From Theocolax elegans (Eukaryota; Arthropoda; Insecta; Hymenoptera; Cerocephalidae): a stretch of DNA of 64,000 nt. The notes beneath the pieces are model-generated. The model saw nothing but the letters and a program-made list of their open reading frames with translations. It was not told where the DNA came from and did not search any database. The stretch lies in the NCBI GenBank assembly GCA_026168455.1, contig CM047428.1, forward strand, positions 20,736,759 to 20,800,758, written 5' to 3'. A program made the position numbers and the translations under genes. Positions 23,204-36,291 of this stretch are shown here, piece by piece (positions within the stretch are counted from its first letter, which is position 1; every line of letters begins with the position of its first letter).

Positions 23204-23428
23204 GCGTACCGTGAAAGACGCACCTGACTAGAACATAATTGTTAAAAATTTTAACACGTTAAAAATACTATATAACATCGAAAAATTCCAAATTTTCACG
23301 TGTAACGAAAATGTACCAATGTCTTAAATCGTCTATAAAGCTTCTTTAGTTATCACATTAAATTTTATATTATTGAAAAAATTTGAAATTTAAAAAAAAA
23401 TTGTTATTACAAAAAAGAACTTTATTAA

Positions 23429-23865
23429 CGGGGTGCCAAGTTTCATGCTTTCTACCTTACCGACCTCGAAAATTACATAAAATTAATAATAATTAAAAAA
23501 GTAAGTTAATTTACTAAAATCTAGAAAAACAGTTCTCTTCCTTTATTAATAATATGTCTGTCTTTAAAATTTGAAGCAAAAATATTGACTAGTTTTTGAG
23601 AAAACCCTTACCAAAAATCTTGACATGCCTTTTAATTAATCGAGCGTATATCTTCAAAATTGCACAAAAAAAATTTGGTAAGGGATTACTCGAAATCCAA
23701 TCGATATTATTGCTTCAAATGTTGAACCAAGATATATTATTAATAAAGGGCATGGGACTGTTCTCCTCAATTTCCGTGAATTATCGTCCTTTTTTAATTA
23801 TAACTCATTGTCTATGACTTTTGAGGTTGGTAAGGTAGGGAGGATAAAACTTCTTTGGTACCCCC
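23429..23865. mobile_element. foldback MITE, CGGGGTGCCA family, TTAA-flanked, divergent subfamily
   Basis: The ends are TTAA|CGGGGTGCCAAG and TTTGGTACCCCC|TTAA, with exact TTAA on both sides (23425-23428 and 23866-23869). Internal arms pair, for example TTTTGAGAAAACCCTTACCAAA with TTTGGTAAGGGATTACTCGAAA, and CTACCTTACC with GGTAAGGTAGGGAGG. The ends match the 48289 family, but the interior is different. Confidence 0.8.
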
Positions 23866-24439
23866 TTAACAAAGTGAAAAATTTTATATTTCGGGAGTAA
23901 AAGGCGATTATTCCCTCGGATGAATTACTTTCATTCCGGGAATAAATGCTTATTTTTTACTCCCTAAGTGCATGAATAACTATTATTATTATATAAATAA
24001 ATATATATACTATCGCTTAACGATAAACCAGTTCATTATAATATTTCAATTACAAAAAATTTGTTTATCTTTAAGAAATAATTTTTATAAATTTCGCACA
24101 TTGATCCATCGATTAAACAAAATTTCAAATATTTGACTTAGAAAAGTAGAAAAATTTTAAGTTCGTTATCAATCCACAAGTATTTCCTTCGATCGTTAAA
24201 AAGCAATTAAATAATTTCACACAATTTTCATTATACATTGTACCTGCACAAATTTTAGTAACATCAGAACCTCTCATCGATCGATCAATTCAACTAATCT
24301 AATTTAATTACTCAACTCGTCTTACATTAATAAATAAATTTTTATATTCTTATATAAATAAAGAAATAATTATAAGAAAATATACTTATTGGTATAATAC
24401 ACACACGTAGATTTTTGGTCCATATCGTATTATTTCTGT

Positions 24440-24552
24440 TATTTGCGCGAGGGAGATCGGTCACGCAACGGTCATGGCGGTACCACGCGTAAGAGTGGGG
24501 GAATCGATAAGACGCACGTGCGCGTTACTTACACACACACACACACCCTGGC

Positions 24553-24585
<33 letters not shown>

Positions 24586-24726
24586 CCTATAACACTTTGT
24601 TCGCACGGTTAGTCATAAACCGACTGCGGAGTTTGATACTTCGATGTTGTCGTGAAATTTTTGATCTTACGGAAAAAAATATTGTTTTCTTTTTGTGGTG
24701 AAAGTATAACAATAAAGGGACGCCAT
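24440..24726 (+). promoter_or_regulatory. candidate promoter and 5' non-coding exon (possibly AGPAT)
   Basis: A locally GC-richer stretch (CGCAACGGTCATGGCGG, ACGCACGTGCGCG) followed by CA and GA microsatellites and non-repetitive sequence ends in CGCCAT|GTGAGTAG, a good splice donor at 24727. No long reading frame accompanies it, which fits a 5' untranslated exon. If it joins the acceptor before 47268, the first intron is about 22.5 kb. The link is inference. Confidence 0.35.
24527..24579. repeat. CA and GA microsatellites
   Basis: An AC tract (about nine units) followed after CCTGG by a GA tract of about a dozen units. Confidence 0.85.
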
Positions 24727-24829
24727 GTGAGTAGTATATAAATGTTTGTGAAGTGTGTGAAATAAAAAATTTTTTTATATTTATATTTATATCTATATAT
24801 CAGGTTATAAAACGTTGAGAACCGTCGAG

Positions 24830-24835
<6 letters not shown>

Positions 24836-24863
<28 letters not shown>
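24836..24863. repeat. TG microsatellite
   Basis: About a dozen TG units. A further short TG tract is at 25218-25237. Confidence 0.85.
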
Positions 24864-26428
24864 CGTGATAAAGGTTCTATATACATTTTAAACGATGAAG
24901 GTTAGGTCCAAGCCGGTATATATACGAATATATTTTTCTACTCATCTTATATATATATACATATACGTTTGGTGAACGTAAAAAAATAACATAGAATTTA
25001 CTGTTCATTTTGAGAAATATAAAAAAAATTATCAATATTCGAGATCTATATATATATATATTAAATTTATTACCGTGATTTTAAATATAATACATAAAAA
25101 TATAAAGTAACAATTGGTTGTGATCTAGAAAAGTGTTAAAACAATATGTTATTAACAATGAGAAAGAGAAAAAAAGAAATAAAAAATTTTTCTCAAGGTA
25201 ATAATCCATTAGCGGTTTGTGTGTGTGTGTGTGTGTTTCAGTGAGAAATCAGCTGCTAATGTTGACGTAATAGTTGTACAAATCGAATGACACTTGTTTA
25301 TATATAGTGTGAACATTAATACTGTACACGTTTAATTTTGTTTTTTTTTTTAAACTTCCCAAATGATTGTTGATACAAAATTTTGATAATGTACGGTATA
25401 AATTTTTCACTGTTTTTGAATGTTCTAAATTATACACGTTTTGCTTCGTATCGCATAAATTTGTTTAAATATGAGGTCGTTTTTCAATTTTTCTTTTAAT
25501 TTAGAAAATTTTGTTCCACTAATTGTTTTTAAATGTCTAAATGTTGCAAATATTACGTTTTTTTCGTAAATATTGTAAATTTTACGTTTTTCGGTAATCG
25601 TTTGTATTATTCGATGTTGTAAGTTTTCCGTTTTTTTCTAACGTAGTAATTTTTACGTTTGCTCCAATGCTTACGTTTATTATAATTTCGTAAAATATCG
25701 AAAAAATATGTATTGTGATATAAGTAATTCTGACAGTTCGTTAGGCATGGTTAAATTACGTTTTTTAAATATTAAAAATTTCACATTTTTTCCAATTTAA
25801 AAATGTTGTTGCGTCTAAAAGTCGTATATGTTACAATTCTTACAAAATAGTAATATTATTTTTTTTTCAAATGTAGTAAATCGCCTTTTTTATTACAATA
25901 ATTTTCAGATAAATTTTCAGATTTGTTTAAATACTGTAACATTTTACATTATCTTTAATTTTGTAAACTTTTCTCGGTCGAAATATCGAAAATTTTGGTC
26001 TGTCGGAGCGTATTATAAATATTACATTTTATTTATTTTTTATTTTTTCTTTCAATGTTTTCGCAGTTTTCACGTTTACGCATCGTAATATTGCGCACTT
26101 CTCGTCTACATTAACATATTAAAAAATAACGTTTTCTTTTGTAAATTTTATACCTTACTTTATAACGTTGTACATTTACATTTGTTAAACATTCTTTTTG
26201 ATCCAAATGATCGATGATTTCTTTTTTTTCGTTTAACTAATGCAAATTTCGTTGATCGCATTCGATCAAAGAGGAAAAGCATAAACTTTCACTCGCATAT
26301 ATATCTATATAATTAGAGAAAAAGAAAAAAAGAATAGCGGAAAATATATACGTAAGTTAAATTTATTTCCTGATTCCGAGTAGTTGCAATGATGTATTTG
26401 GCGGAAGATTAAGAGAAAGGTGTACCTA

Positions 26429-26472
<44 letters not shown>

Positions 26473-27265
26473 CGTTTGAATTAACCACTATCCTTTTTCA
26501 TTCAATTTATCAATAAGAACTTTTTCTTAAAAACGTCTCGATTGGATGACGTAATTGGAGGAACGATTAAAATTTTAATTGTAAATATAGAATTCGAGCG
26601 ATTCAGCATTTAATTGATTTCTACGTATACATATATATCAATAAGCTATGTAGATAATAATTCTCATTGAACTTCAGTTTATCATGTATATATATATGCA
26701 TGCGCATCGAGATCCGATAAGAAATATTTGTTTTTGATATTTAATTTATTGTTAAGTCTCCTTGATAAAATATTTTGATGTTATATAAATTCGATTAACA
26801 AGACGATATATAAATGTACGCTTTTTATGTAATATTTTCTTTACGATTTATATCGATATATATACATATGATTTAGATTTTTGAGGTTATATTGCGTTCT
26901 ATATTTTCGTTATGATTGCATAGATGGATTAAAAATAATGATTTCGGTCTTACAGTTCGTTGATTGTAAAAAATAAAATTTTAATTATATAAAGAATGAT
27001 ATAATTAAAAAATAATAAAATTATTGGACGTTGATCGAATTTATAATCAATCCATTTTTTCATTGTTTTTTTTTATTTTATTTAAGTTTCTATTAATTTT
27101 ATTATTTTTTATAGAATATGGATAGTAAGACCGAAACAATTATTATTAATTTATATAAGTAGACAGTATAGACATAAAAATTAATTATTAAATTGGATAT
27201 ATGAAATTAAGTTTTCTTTTTATGAAAATTTTATGTAACGTCGTATTCGAATCAATTTTTCGAGG
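24864..27265. other. AT-rich non-coding DNA with recurring TTTTACGTTTT motifs
   Basis: Between about 25450 and 25780 a degenerate motif (GTAAATNTTACGTTTTTT) recurs at irregular spacing, which looks like an old decayed tandem array. A TA microsatellite sits at 26432-26471. No gene is evident. Confidence 0.5.
26432..26471. repeat. TA microsatellite
   Basis: About nineteen TA units without interruption. Confidence 0.9.
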
Positions 27266-27270
27266 TTATG

Positions 27271-27668
27271 TGCACGGAGAATAGTATATTATGACACTGT
27301 TGTGGGAGATGGTTTTCTACCATTCTCGAGGTTGTTCGCACGAGCGAAGCGAGTGCCAACATCGAGAAAGGTAAATAAACATCCTCCACAATAGTTTCAT
27401 ACGATATTTTATAACAGTAGAACCTCAAAATCTGAAATGAAAGCGAGATTTTGAGGTTAAAATGTTATAAAATATAATACAATGTTCGTGAATAATCGAG
27501 TGAAGCAGACTTGACAAATTATAACAAATTACAGTTTTTTATTATTTAATTAATATTTTCTACACACCTGGTAAATGGCTTCTATAAAATAATAGTGATT
27601 GTTGTAATTTGTCAACTCTGTTTGAATCCATATATTCAATTCTTTACTAAAACCTTCCTCTCCGTGCA
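27271..27668. mobile_element. foldback element, TIR TGCACGGAGA
   Basis: The ends TGCACGGAGA (27271) and TCTCCGTGCA (27668) are exact inverted repeats. Inside, AACCTCAAAATCT and AGATTTTGAGGTT form a perfect 13-bp stem that extends with ATTTTATAACA and TGTTATAAAAT. No coding frame. Confidence 0.65.
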
Positions 27669-28169
27669 TTTTATGTTTTTTTTTTTATGATACTTCAATT
27701 CTTTTGAGCAGGTGGTTTCCAAAGGTACCAGATCTGTCTTCAAGGAAAGTCAATGCAAAAAGCATGAGATTATAATTTTAGAGGGTTTTTTATTCTAATT
27801 TTTATACAATACACAAAAAAATCATGAGCATATCCTTGATCTTCAAAGAAATCATTTTAAGGTCAAATTTCTTATCCCGATTTAAAGCTGAAAATATTCT
27901 TGAAAAAAAACATATACGTTCGTGAAACGGTTGTAAAATACAAATGTTGAGAAAAAAATATTTTAGCTCTGAAAACAGGAAAACATTTAACCTTAAAATG
28001 ATCCTTTTAAAGATCCAAAATGTCTATTTTTACTACTTTTACCACATTCAGCACTTTAAATAACTCCAGAAAAATATAAAGAATTTCGTTTATCTTGGTG
28101 GTATTCTTTTGGTACGACACCCGTTCTCTAAAGTTAATTAAATTATAATGAAATGTGGTCTTGTTTTAA

Positions 28170-28524
28170 GGAGATGTCAAACTCAGAAAATTGTCATTTT
28201 TTACATTTTTTATAATCAAATGAATACAATTTTTAAAAAAAACCCCACTGTTAGGCCCTTAGGAATGTTTTAAATAATATATCTAAATTTTTCCAGATTT
28301 TTAAATTTATAATTAGATTACGATGTTTGGGTTGAAAGTTTATGCCTTTTTTGACTAATAATTACCGACCGAAAATTGTATTTTTTTTAAGTCAATACTT
28401 CAGGCCCTTCCTTACGTTTTATGTTATACGTACGTATTTTCTCAGATTTTTAATTCAATAGTTTAGATATAATTTTGCGGTGAAAAGGTGCAGATTTCTT
28501 TAATTTGAAATTAAAATCCCCCCA
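28170..28524 (+). mobile_element. GGGATGTCGGA MITE, diverged copy
   Basis: TTTTAAGGAGATGTCAAACTC begins a sequence that tracks 5985-6365 throughout (TTAGGCCCTTAGGAATGTTT, GATGTTTGGGTTGAAAG, CTAATAATTACCGACC). The right end, ATTAAAATCCCCCC, is degraded. Confidence 0.75.
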
Positions 28525-28769
28525 TGAAATCAAAACATGGGGTCAATGCAAATATATGGAGTTACAACTTCTATATTTATTTTAAATTATATTGAAAGGA
28601 AAGCGATCTATTTTTTAATAATCATATCATTTTTTAAAGTGAATTATTTTATTATTTTTAAACTTTAGAGAACACTGATAAGATTTTAATCTTTGAAGTT
28701 ATCACCTCTACTATTTTTCAACGATGGAGTATCAACCGGTTCAAATCTTCGAAGTTGTTTACTTCATTT

Positions 28770-29480
28770 TTTTAACAAATGTGTAAAATTCAGTCTTTTT
28801 CATTCATAAAATTATATAGATTTCATTCGATTTTTTTAATGTCATCCACTTTATTCATCCTTCAAATTATATATCGAACGGAGTCAATTCTTTTTCAAAT
28901 TTTCGATTCATTTTTTTTTCTTCGGTGATTAGCAAATTACTGATTTTTTATTCCATTTAAAATTCGATACTTCATTCGACTTTGAAATTATTTTACCTTC
29001 TTATTCTATTTTTTAAGAATCCTTTTTTATTTCTCTTATTGCAATAATCATTGCAGTTTGCAAAAATTAATTTAATTTATTTTTTTGAAGTTATCTATCG
29101 ATTTCTTATATTCATTTTAGAAAACATCGAATCGATTTAATTTTTTGAGGCTACGCATTTTTATTGCTACCCAACATATTGCGAATCATCAATTTCTTGA
29201 AGTTACCCATCTACATTTTAATCACATTTTATAAAACATCGAATCGATTAATCTTTTTTAAAGTTGACCAATCCATTTCTATGTAAAAATATAGAGATCG
29301 TCAAATCGACTCAATTTTCTGAAGATTTTCTGTTCTTTATATGATGCATCATCGAATTTGTCATTTCGCTTCCTTCGAATTCTTTACAATTATACTCTGC
29401 ACTTTATACCTCGATACAACGTCGACTCACTTCAATAATTCTCAAAATCATCTCTATTCTTTTCATTCTCGCCTGTATCA
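28770..29480. repeat. degenerate repeat region, ATCGAATCGATTTAATTTTTTGAAG motif
   Basis: Variants of CATCGAATCGATT followed by TTTTTTGAAGTTA recur at about 28840, 29126, 29180, 29230 and 29300. This is a loose array, too decayed to give a firm period. Confidence 0.4.
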
Positions 29481-30443
29481 TTTGAATTACAAGTAAAACT
29501 GTCATATATAGGTACATATATTTCTAAAATATTAATAATTCATTCGCTTTTAACATTCTTTTATAAAAACTCTCGTAAAGTATTTATTCCTCCATCTACA
29601 CACACACACACACAACCACACATATATATGGATCATTCCATATAAAATCAGCATGAAAAATTAAAAATTATTGATATTCTGGTAAACAACTCTCTCTTGA
29701 AACTATAGAATATGTAAACAAATTTTTAGATGATTTAGATAGATATGACAAAAGTTATTAAAAACCGAAAAACACGAATATTGCTGTTTTGCACTTATTT
29801 GACCAATTGTCATGACTTTATAATGTAAAATATATGTATCCTGCAAAAAAATGATACATACCTTTTAGGTTAGAAATTACATGATGATTTGAATGAAATT
29901 TCAATTATAACCATTAATTGAATATTATTGCACATTCACTGATCTTAACTCACTAAAATATTATATATTTTGATTTTTGATATTGTTCGTTAATAAGATG
30001 AGATATGTATACATTTCATATAAAGCTAACTGTAAAAATACAAAAGTTCAAATGTTCAAATGCTGTCGGTTATCGACAAACGTGAACTTTTTCAATTAAA
30101 GAAACCATTAACTTCCCAATTGTTGATCACCACGCGATTCTTGATCATATTTTTATCTTTAAGGTACAAACAAAATTTAATTAATCATTCAACAAAGTAG
30201 ACTCATACAAGAATACTAAATTGAATCGTAAAATATATTAAACGTAAAGTAGTGTTCAGAAATTGGTCTTAATTGATCAAATATTGAGTATGTGTCGGTA
30301 ATTAACCGGATAGATTCTACCATTCATTTACAATACAAAATATCTATATCAATTTTCTTCTGAGATGAATAGTTACGGAGAAAAAAATTCATATAAATAT
30401 ATTATACCAATGACTTTATGAATTTTTTTAATAAAGCATCTAA

Positions 30444-31192
30444 CTAGGAGAGGCCACAACCTTTGGATCACAGATCTTAACCAAACTCTAGAATATCTTT
30501 TGTAATATGTAAATGTGAGGAAAGCCAGATTTTTAGACCCTAACGTGTTAATTTACCCAAATTATGGCTAATTAAAGCCAATTTTGTAAAAAAATTACTT
30601 CTACTTTGATCGCTTATAACTCGGAAACAAATAAAGATATAGATATACTCAATCTATATTTTAGAAGAAAGCTGATATCAAGTAGATATGATTTGAAAAA
30701 AAGAAGTTTAAATCGGTAAATTTGAAGCAAAGTTATAGAGAAAACAATAAATTGCTGAAATTTTAACTATAATTTAGTAGTAAAAAAGTATTGACGTTTT
30801 TGGCTAAAATTTCATCAATTTCTTATTTTCTCTATAGCTTATTTCTAAACTAACCAATTTAACCCCCTGGCGCAGTATCCCGAGATATCTCGTCCAAAAT
30901 ATACGTGATTTGTATATTACGCGTACGCAGGGGGGTTAAGCTTCTTTTTTTTTAAATCACATCTATTTAATCTCAGATTTCTTTTAGATCAGTGATTGAG
31001 TATCTATCTTTATTTATTTCTGAGTTATAAGCGAACAAAGTGGCAGTAACTTTTTTAATAAAATTGGTTTTAGCTAGCCATAACTAAACGCGTTAGGGTC
31101 TAAAATTGTAGGTTTCCTCATATTTTTATGTTACAAAGCATATCCTAGAGTCTCGTTAAGATCTGTGATCCGAAGGCCGTGGCCACTCCTAG
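30444..31192. mobile_element. foldback element, CTAGGAGAGGCCAC family, copy 1
   Basis: The left arm starts CTAGGAGAGGCCACAACC and the right arm ends GGCCGTGGCCACTCCTAG. The arms pair for about 300 bases (AGATCTTAACCAAACTCTAG with CTAGAGTCTCGTTAAGATCT, GTAATTTACCC-type and CGCTTATAACTCGG blocks). TAA occurs on both sides and may be a 3-bp duplication. It hosts the 73-bp TTAA element. Confidence 0.8.
30863..30935. mobile_element. 73-bp TTAA-flanked mini-element nested in the foldback
   Basis: TTAA|CCCCCTGGCGCAG opens and TACGCAGGGGGG|TTAA closes it, with exact TTAA at 30859-30862 and 30936-30939. It contains the palindrome CGAGATATCTCG. The sibling foldback at 43337-43887 lacks this insert at the corresponding place, which supports insertion. 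Confidence 0.75.
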
Positions 31193-31319
31193 TAAGTAAA
31201 GTATCAAAAAATTTGTTTATATTTTATGTATATTTTAGGTTCAAAAAAGTGTTGTCTAGCAGAATATCATTAATTTTTAAATTTTTTTTGCTGATTTGAC
31301 ATAGAATGCTTCATATACA

Positions 31320-33580
31320 CATGTATACGATATATATACACACACATACATCACCGTAAAATAAAAAATTTACTTAACTCGTCGTTATAAGTATACCATT
31401 ATTATTTCCTCAATCCAATTCTCGTGTATATGTAAATATTAATTATTTGTTTCAAAGTTTTCGGGGTATAAGGTAATGGACACACATACACGTACACCAG
31501 AGGTTTTATACACCCATATATACATACGCGTTAATAATAGAAGGGGAAAGAAAAAATGGAATACAAATTTATTATTCAGGAGTTTAAACGAACTTTCAAT
31601 AAAGTTTGAAAGTAACGCCTACTTATTACCATGTATACGAGAGCTAAATGCGACTCGATGTGTAAGGAAAAAGAATACACACGTATTAATTGTTTAAACA
31701 ATTGATCGCATTTTTATTTTATTTTTTTAAACGTATGAACAATTAATTAATTTATGTGTAATAAATAAATTTAACATTCGCGATTTCATTTCGAGATCGC
31801 GATACGTACGAACTCGCCCGTCGTTTGAGAGAAAAAGATAATAATGAATAAGCTTATTAGATTGTCATGCGTCAACTTTGTTTGAGCACATTAGTCTTCT
31901 TCGAGGTTATACATCTTCCTCGATTCAAAAGTGTCTGTGTGCGTGTGTGATTAAAATTTCTTTTTTTTTTTCTTGTACATACGGCTGATCTACTTTTCGA
32001 TGATGCAACTGATATTATAGAGTCGAGTGCGCGAGGATAGAATATTTAGTGATTTTTTTTTATAGTAGCGATTCGAATGTATTACGTATATGGGTGATTT
32101 GTTATTTTGGTCGATATACGAATGAATGGTGATTCGAATAGAATAGGATCAATATAGGTTGATATATAAGGGTCTTATAGGAAATATCGTTGATTTTTAA
32201 TTGAACTTTAATTATAAATTCAAATTAAATTAATATATCATATTTTTTCTACTAGCATAGTTATTTCGTTTCAATATTTTGATGTTTTATTACAATCTTG
32301 TCAAGTCATTTTATTTCTTTACTTTTTAAGTTGCCAAGTCAATTCGTTTCAAAACTTTACGCAACGCGATTCGAATTGAATTTTCGGAGTCACTCTTTTA
32401 ATTTTTATCGATTTTATATTCAATTATACTTTATGTTAACCATTCAATTATCTCCGAACATCCCAAAAACATCGATTCAATTCAACTTTTTTTTAAATAT
32501 TATATTGAATAATATATTACCTTTAAAAAACCTTATATCGACTTGCTTAACACAATGCAATTTTCGCCGATTCCACTTTTCCACACGATTACAATTTATT
32601 ATTCATTTTCCTTCGCATTGCTCTCGTGGGTCATCGCGGTGTGTGTTTTTTTAATTCATAATGGCATTCGCGAAGTTATTTTTTTTCTTTCCAACAAAAT
32701 TTCCATTTTTAGGCTAAGTATCCGAACCCCATTGAACCAATATTAATTAATTTATTTATCGTTAAAAGAAAAACATATATCGCTATTTTAACGCTCCGTT
32801 CTCTCCAAATAAATTTCTAAGACACAAACAGATAAATAAACGTCGCTAAAAATAAAATTTAACAATTATATTTGTTTATTGATAATCTGGGAAATAATTT
32901 ATCATTTAATTAAAATTCATGTACTTTGTTTCTTCTGATATAATGTACTGCGCGTATAACACACACACACACACACACAAACACACTGTAATCGCAGTGT
33001 GTTCCTTATCTTTATCTTTATTTCTAGAGCTTTTGATTGACGCGTTGCAACGGATTGTTTATACGAATCAAACGATTTATAAACAATTTTTTCTTTTCTT
33101 TTTTATTTTACTATTGAAAAATTTATTTAGTTCTTTATATATATAACGCGTGGATATTTATATAACACATCCACCTCGGGTAAGGGGTGATATTATATAT
33201 TTTAAGCGAAATCACGTGTAAGTTACTCTTTTTTTTTGCCTATTCACACGATAATCTTCATTTACGCGTTTTTCCAAGAAAAATTATGTATGCGAACGGA
33301 TCGATAGGTGACATATAACCAACTCGATATTGGTATATGTGTATATAGATATATATATATTATACTACGAGCCCAAGAGGTTACTCGCCTCGTATCTTGT
33401 ACATATATATTTTATAACAACAACACGTTCAACTAATTTTATTAATTTTTATTTTTTTCCCCTTTATATAATTAACAGTGTATTTTTAGAATTATATCGA
33501 TGAAACATTAATCGTGGGTGTCGGATATTTTAAGAAAAAATTTAATAAATTTCTAAGTATATATGTAATAATTTCTATGT
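31320..33580. other. AT-rich non-coding DNA, no gene seen
   Basis: A CA tract lies at 32960-32986. Frames at 31476-31697, 32298-32654 and 32543-32746 are low-complexity. Nothing else recognised. Confidence 0.5.
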
Positions 33581-33586
33581 AATACA

Positions 33587-33747
33587 CTGAGAAAAATGTG
33601 TATTAAAATGTTTTTGTTATAAATTGAAATCTTACTAATTATTTATATTCGCTAAAAAATATAGTAAAAATTATGATAATCCAAGTATATCCCTATACAT
33701 TACTATAATAATATAGTAACTTTTAATACATTGTTTTTCCATAGCGT
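33587..33747. mobile_element. small foldback element, CACTGAGAAAA family
   Basis: The left end is CACTGAGAAAAATGTGTATTAAAA and the right end TTTTAATACATTGTTTTTCC. It resembles the better-preserved copy at 46917-47157. Confidence 0.45.
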
Positions 33748-34129
33748 ACGGTTATAATTCGTGATTGTACGTAAGAAATATAATGTATAATATATTGTTA
33801 AGTTTTCATTTATGTTATATCTACATATTTTTCGAAATTTAACGATGTTATAGTTGTTTTAAGTTTATTTATATCATTTTTTTTAATTTTAAGAACCAAA
33901 CCTACACATCGTGATTTCTATAGGATGTATATTATGGATATATATTTTTATATATTTAGACTTTAATTGCATATTATATTATCGGTAAATAAATAAAAAT
34001 AAATAAATTAGTTTTTATACGGTTGTTTTGTTTTAACGTGGTTGTTTGTTGATTTATGCATTGAAATATTAATTATTTTTTAAATTTATTTCCCCGCAGT
34101 ATAAATTACATTATAATTTTATATATTAA

Positions 34130-34828
34130 TGGTAGAGTATGGTCGAAAATTTAAAAAAAAATCAATTTATTTTTATTTTATAAACAAGTTCTAAATGTTA
34201 CGTAGCATGTGCGTAAATAATGTTTAATATTATAAAACTTATGTGTCTACCTAATTTCAGCATTAAATAATCTTCAGTTAATGCAATAAGTCATGTATCT
34301 TAAACTTTAAAGCTAAATAATTCAAAAACTATTTTTTATACCTTTAAAACATTCCTTGCAGAATAATTTTTATCGTAGGCTCCTGAAATTTTGTATACAT
34401 CTTGAGGTATGTATGAATTATAAAGTTACACAGCCTTTTTTGTTTAAAATTAAATGTCACATTTTTATTACTATTTTTTAATGAAAAATCTGACATTTTT
34501 TAAGCAATTATTTAAACTAATTAGGTTTATCGAGCCAAAAAGTGCATTTTTATAGATAAACCTTATTCGCCGTGTAAAGTTGTAGCTCTTATATGTATAA
34601 GTTTGAAATTTTTTTACCGGAGTCCTTTGATAACTTTTACCCTGCAAGGAGTTTTTTGAATTTGCAACTGTTTTAGGCTTATTTTGTTAAATATTTTAAT
34701 ATTTTACGTGATTTGTGTGTTAGTAATCATCAATAAAGAAGATTTTTTATAATATATTTGATAAAGATGACATTTCACATAATATTTTATAAAAATTACA
34801 AAAATATTTTTCTAACCATACTCTACCC
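34130..34828. mobile_element. TTAA-flanked MITE, GGTAGAGTATGGT TIR
   Basis: The left junction is TTAA|TGGTAGAGTATGGTCG and the right AACCATACTCTACCC|TTAA, at 34126-34129 and 34829-34832. The 700-bp interior is AT-rich and has no coding frame. Confidence 0.75.
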
Positions 34829-34832
34829 TTAA

Positions 34833-36184
34833 TGTATCAATCATAATTCTACCGGTTCGTTCATTGGTAAATTAATTTTTTTTATATTTATCTATATACA
34901 TGGTGTCTCTTACGTATTTACAAACCAATAAAATGTTGTTTACGAATTTTTTTTTATTATTCAATTAATTAATAATTAATTAATTTTTATTAAATTAATG
35001 ATTTTTTATTAATCTATTTGTATCTTTTGTTGAAATTCAAAAATTAATGATTTTTAATTATTTACATAGCGTAAACATTACATTATATAATTATAAAGTA
35101 ATTTAAATGTTTAGAACGTTATTATATACTCGAATAATTACACGTAACATATCACATATATTCCCTCGGGTTATTAATTAGGGTTATTAATTATTACTAT
35201 AATCTTTTCCTAATTACCTACGTCGTGTAAATTACGTGTTTTAAAATAATTAAACTATATCTTATTATGCAAAATTTCACCGAAAAGCGCATTATCATTA
35301 TCTATACACGATGTAAATTAAGTTGTAAAATTAATTAAATATTTTTCACGTACAACGTCTATTTGTATATTTATTTATATTTATTGGATGATAATTATAC
35401 TAATAATCTACGTAGTGTAAATTACCTTGTACGATAATAAACGATTTTTAATAAATATTCATTCATCCGTAGAAACAGAGGAAAAAATGTCGTGTTTTAT
35501 GTATACTTATTATAATTCAATATTTCTCGAGGATCGACTAAGTGTTATATCAAATATTGCCGTGAAGATGAATCAATATATACACCGGTGTGTAAGTAAT
35601 ATACAGCGAAATGATGAACGATTTCCTTTATAGCAGTGATATAAGTGTCACGCCATCCATATTAGTACATTTAATTGACAAATAAATTAAGCTTTGACGT
35701 GTCAAAAATATTTATTTGTTTTTTTTTTAATCATCGATAATGATCAGTCGATTAAACGCATAAAACGTATGTGTGCTATGAAAATTACGCTGAACAGTAT
35801 AAATTATACAAATTCTAATTATAAATTAAATATTTAAAATAAAGTGTAAGTTAATTTAATTTATAAAATTATTCACAATTGTATATGAATCTATTATACA
35901 CAAATTTATAAAACTTACCTCGTATTTATTTTTCTTTTTCAAATAAATTATAATTATAACATCATATACCGAATGGTAATTGAAATGATTTTTTAAGTAT
36001 ATAAATTAGCCATTTTTTTAAAAACCTATAACCTATAGTATAACATATTTAACCATATAAAAACCGTAAAAAATATCTAAATTTTACTCTGAATTATGAT
36101 AATTCTATCTTTAAAATGAGTCTTTAAGTATATATAAATTAATAATACTTTATTTCTAACCTTGAAACATTAACGAACTGCTGG
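34833..36184. other. AT-rich intergenic or intronic DNA, nothing recognised
   Basis: A 68-codon frame at 35427-35633 has ordinary composition but no recognisable motif and no neighbouring exon. I do not call it a gene. Confidence 0.45.
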
Positions 36185-36291
36185 CCCAGGTAGCACTGTC
36201 CGTCTCGGAGACGTTTTTAAAACGTTATTAAGCGTTTTAAGCGTTTTAAAAACGTCTATAAACGTCTTTAAGACGTTTTGTGCTGACTGGG
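36185..36291. mobile_element. 107-bp MITE, TIR CCCAGGTAGCAC
   Basis: CCCAGGTAGCAC at the left and GTGCTGACTGGG at the right are imperfect terminal inverted repeats. The interior is a run of AAACGTCTT/AAGACGTTT-type palindromic units that would fold tightly. Confidence 0.6.

Larger units (their letters stand above)
29626..31317. mobile_element. 1.7-kb element with outer TIRs, containing a nested foldback
   Basis: The left end TATATGGATCATTCC ATATAAAATCAGCATG pairs with the right end ctgatttgacatagaatgcttcatata, about 35 bases with few mismatches. The CTAGGAG foldback (30444-31192) lies inside near the right end. No transposase frame was found in between. Confidence 0.55.
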
